Source: Helicostylum pulchrum
Taxonomy: Eukaryota > Mucoromycota > Mucoromycetes > Mucorales > Mucoraceae
NCBI GenBank assembly: GCA_025677825.1
Contig: JAIXMO010000128.1
Coordinates: 1 to 16,524, forward strand
Reading direction: 5' to 3'
Length of the DNA: 16,524 nucleotides
The notes below the pieces were generated by a model. The model was given only the letters and a program-made list of their open reading frames with translations. It had not been told where the DNA came from and searched no databases. The translations under genes and the position numbers were made by a program. Positions 15,101 through 16,524 of the stretch are shown in pieces; positions within the stretch are counted from its first letter, which is position 1; every line of letters starts with the position of its first letter.

Positions 15101-16524
15101 CCACATACTACTAAACAGCTGCAGTCCTATCTTGGATATATGAACTATTTTAGATCGCATATATTGCTTTACGCGCATATTAGTGCTCCTTTAGACCAAC
15201 TACGAAATGTTGCTAATTTACAGGAAGTATGGAAACAAGAACACACTGATGCATTTAACAAACTAAAAGTGGCATTAGCTTCTGCACCTCTTATTTTTCC
15301 CATTGATTATAATTACCCTCTTCATGTTGCTACAGATGCTAGTAACACTGCTATTTGTGGTGTATTATATATGCAAGTTGGCGAAAAAAAGAAATACGTG
15401 GCAATGGCAAGTCGAGGTTTAACAAGTGTTGAGAGATGTTACTCTACTACAAGGCGTGAATTATTAGCTATAGTTTACTGTTTTCAACGATTTAATAAAT
15501 GGCTAGTACAAAAGCATTTTACATTACATACTGATCATCGTTCGCTTTTATATATTCAAACAAGTCTGGTGCCTAACCACCTGTTATTGACTTATTACGA
15601 AACATTATTTAGTCTTTCATATACTGTTATCCATATTCCTGGTATTCTGAATGTCATTGCTGATGCTGGAAGTCGAATGTACACAGACGGATATAAGTTG
15701 CAGGGTGGAGAGATAATAAATGAAAACAATAGTGGTTTTATTTTAAAAAAGGAAAAACGTACTTTCGAAACTGCTTTAGGCGAGTCACATCCACGTGTAC
15801 CTGTTAAGCTTTTAAAATACAGACGAAAGCAACAAAAATTAACTCCTCAGTTAAATATTAATAACTTTCATAAACAAGTTCGTTACATTCCTGATGCTAC
15901 TAACACTGATCCGTCTGAGAAAAAGACAGCAAACAGTAAATACAGTACTCAACTAGTTATGCGTGCAATGCAATACAAAGACTACATTACACCTCCTCCT
16001 TCAGAACGTGACGATATCATTAACCGTGCACACTTGCTAGGACACTGGGGACAAAATAATGTCTTGCAAACTATTCACAATGACTATAATTTACATTGGA
16101 CTAATATTCATAAAGACATTCAGCGTATTATTTCCAACTGTGACCAATGTAGTCGGTACTCTGTAGCAAAAACGGGGTTTCATCCTTTCCGTTCTACTTC
16201 ACCAACACAAGTGTTTGACCACTGGTCAATGGATTTGGCTACGTTCAATATTACTTCCTCTAGTGGAAATAACTATATGCTTATTTTGGTTGATCATTTC
16301 AGTCGATTTACAATTCTTCGCGCAATTACAGATAAATCTAGTCTCACTATAGCTAAAGAATTACTTAATGTTTTCTGTCTATTTTCATTTCCTAAGGTAT
16401 TAACCTCTGACAATGGATCTGAATTCGTTAACGAAATTGTATCACAGTTAATTTTAATGAGTGGCATTGACAGACGATTATCTTTACCTTATACTCCTAC
16501 TGGTAATAGCGTTACAGAACGATT
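12197..16524 (+). CDS. Element 2 gag-pol polyprotein (partial, open at window end)
   Basis: I read the frame from ATG 12197 (TTACCATGTCT) through 1442 codons without a stop. Gag spans about residues 1-440: a Pro/Ala/Ser/Thr-rich start, then the capsid-like region (LRVLPPLLAGTIRLWFEDF). It has two zinc motifs, CX2HX4HX4C (388-401) and CX2CX8HXC (418-432). The protease has VDTGATFSMVS (Asp 566). RT shows RLVTDVRNLNALL, LDIKACFNSF, KAPFGISFIGNLVQRVL and YVDD (Asp 898). RNase H has ATDAS (Asp 1047), RRELLAIVY, HTDHRSLLYI and IADAGSRM. Integrase has HX3HX31CX2C from residue 1279, then D1346, D1405 and E1441, a DX35E triad. The window ends five bases after that Glu codon. Gag and pol share one frame. 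It resembles element 1 in design but is clearly a different lineage. Confidence 0.92.
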   Translation, partial: MSIPTQNFIGPVAPPATRMEDVEFSAETAPNVSSTPVASPKAPVCLPRGAGSDPAAGLQVSISLLHEEIVSLYALIASSNGTTDELRSYREKVSKKMGDLDQLGRAQKLIQATAGSTLAGAKLSNVVPRNLPLFQWENQVSVPGAPVFVDVNTCIMNFTDVMISHNLDLDANYLRVLPPLLAGTIRLWFEDFVTQFRKLYQQDPSWIQFSTAMQDRYGLNVQEERNNCARELNSIMMYEGENLESFIDRFNSLRRRAVDQVLPNSLLIERFLLALPRKVAEYINVAIVNLPEYKRQDIEVLSDLARRLQNSTLFTMRANTMVAPLMPPRAPKRSAMHIDQNDAVHRSSNRSRHATNLARAAAPTGTTTGESSSSAAVSVVTQPTDKYCTFHKAKSHNTSECRAAAAAGTNVKPRVKYCHGCGVAGWNPRHECATAKRTSPPLPPNTNQEYNFGAMTLQQGSNVVGPANTSSAVPSVPSVPFVPSAVSSASVTTSRAELQAAYNAGVADATADIQELSIADDEDVIMDIQAQNCKYHNVFSSLPENKSNMIIIPIIIQNIKTYAIVDTGATFSMVSPSFSTFLGGDIKVVPSKGTIQLGHSEAVVNRSGSTILNIYYNKKVLKHNFEIFSFFTSKNNSTIPILIGLDLISKLNIGITGLALSHTELAADNPFSDPPIDPSISEPNNSPYGTIEERIEMEKLLEPVLLANKNIDVKNTYCTLPGAIVYLETKPGCIAYRKSYSLPLAYKEKVAEQLQIWQDDNVIEPVSTYNGFNSPLLVVGKKDTSGKISKEKIRLVTDVRNLNALLTETDTQRFPLISEIHQKLGMSKIHTVLDIKACFNSFMIAKEHRHKLAFTDVFTNKQWQYKKAPFGISFIGNLVQRVLQDLFSDLDYIQVYVDDLTISTSDTLRHHTDCVAEVIRRLTKHNLMIATEKMVFAQQAIFILGWTIQNGAMVPDHRKVNTAYEFEIPHTTKQLQSYLGYMNYFRSHILLYAHISAPLDQLRNVANLQEVWKQEHTDAFNKLKVALASAPLIFPIDYNYPLHVATDASNTAICGVLYMQVGEKKKYVAMASRGLTSVERCYSTTRRELLAIVYCFQRFNKWLVQKHFTLHTDHRSLLYIQTSLVPNHLLLTYYETLFSLSYTVIHIPGILNVIADAGSRMYTDGYKLQGGEIINENNSGFILKKEKRTFETALGESHPRVPVKLLKYRRKQQKLTPQLNINNFHKQVRYIPDATNTDPSEKKTANSKYSTQLVMRAMQYKDYITPPPSERDDIINRAHLLGHWGQNNVLQTIHNDYNLHWTNIHKDIQRIISNCDQCSRYSVAKTGFHPFRSTSPTQVFDHWSMDLATFNITSSSGNNYMLILVDHFSRFTILRAITDKSSLTIAKELLNVFCLFSFPKVLTSDNGSEFVNEIVSQLILMSGIDRRLSLPYTPTGNSVTER

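Larger units (their letters stand above)
11609..16524 (+). mobile_element. Element 2: Ty3/gypsy retrotransposon, apparently intact, cut by the window end
   Basis: A presumed 5' LTR is followed by a single open gag-pol frame with gag, protease, RT, RNase H and integrase in Ty3/gypsy order. All expected catalytic residues visible in the window are present and there is no stop or frameshift. It is the youngest-looking element here, since it interrupts the LTR of element 1 and nothing interrupts it. The rest of the integrase, any chromodomain and the 3' LTR lie outside the window. Confidence 0.82.

Overview
This is an AT-rich eukaryotic window made almost entirely of transposable elements. No ordinary host gene was recognised. 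Spliceosomal introns of 59-73 nt, TATA boxes, AATAAA signals, Ty3/gypsy chromoviruses, a Tc1/mariner transposase and an IS1595/Merlin-type transposase point to a fungus. An early-diverging lineage such as Mucoromycota is my inference; no single marker proves it.

Layout. (1) 1-3070, minus strand: a four-exon IS1595/Merlin-type (ISXO2-like) transposase gene with its own TATA box. Its first exon is broken by two solo LTRs (2101-2521 and 2645-2940), each with a perfect 5-bp target duplication. Leaving out the two insertions and three canonical introns gives one continuous frame of 543 codons. (2) 3191-5457: two nearly identical 125/126-bp direct repeats enclose a truncated Tc1/mariner transposase (minus strand), itself hit by a 347-bp inverted-repeat element with a 3-bp duplication, then a Tc1-like MITE (4362-4592), a hairpin cluster and about 590 bp of unexplained AT-rich DNA. 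(3) 5445-6317, minus strand: an internal fragment of a Ty3/gypsy pol (RT thumb plus RNase H). (4) 6318-11608, plus strand: a Ty3/gypsy chromovirus (element 1) with a single-frame gag-pol and chromodomain, disrupted by a 250-bp inverted-repeat element between RT and RNase H. (5) 11609-16524, plus strand: a second Ty3/gypsy element (element 2), apparently inserted into the 3' LTR of element 1. Its gag-pol frame is open from 12197 to the window end, which falls just past the catalytic Glu of the integrase.

The main story is nested insertion. At least five insertions can be placed to the base or nearly so, three of them (two LTRs and the 250-bp element) in the reading frames of older transposable elements with the frame recoverable on both sides, and a fourth (347 bp) in the Tc1 frame. 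The two small inverted-repeat elements (250 and 347 bp) are non-coding and I cannot assign them to a named family. The unit repeated at 3191-3316 and 5333-5457 is also unassigned.
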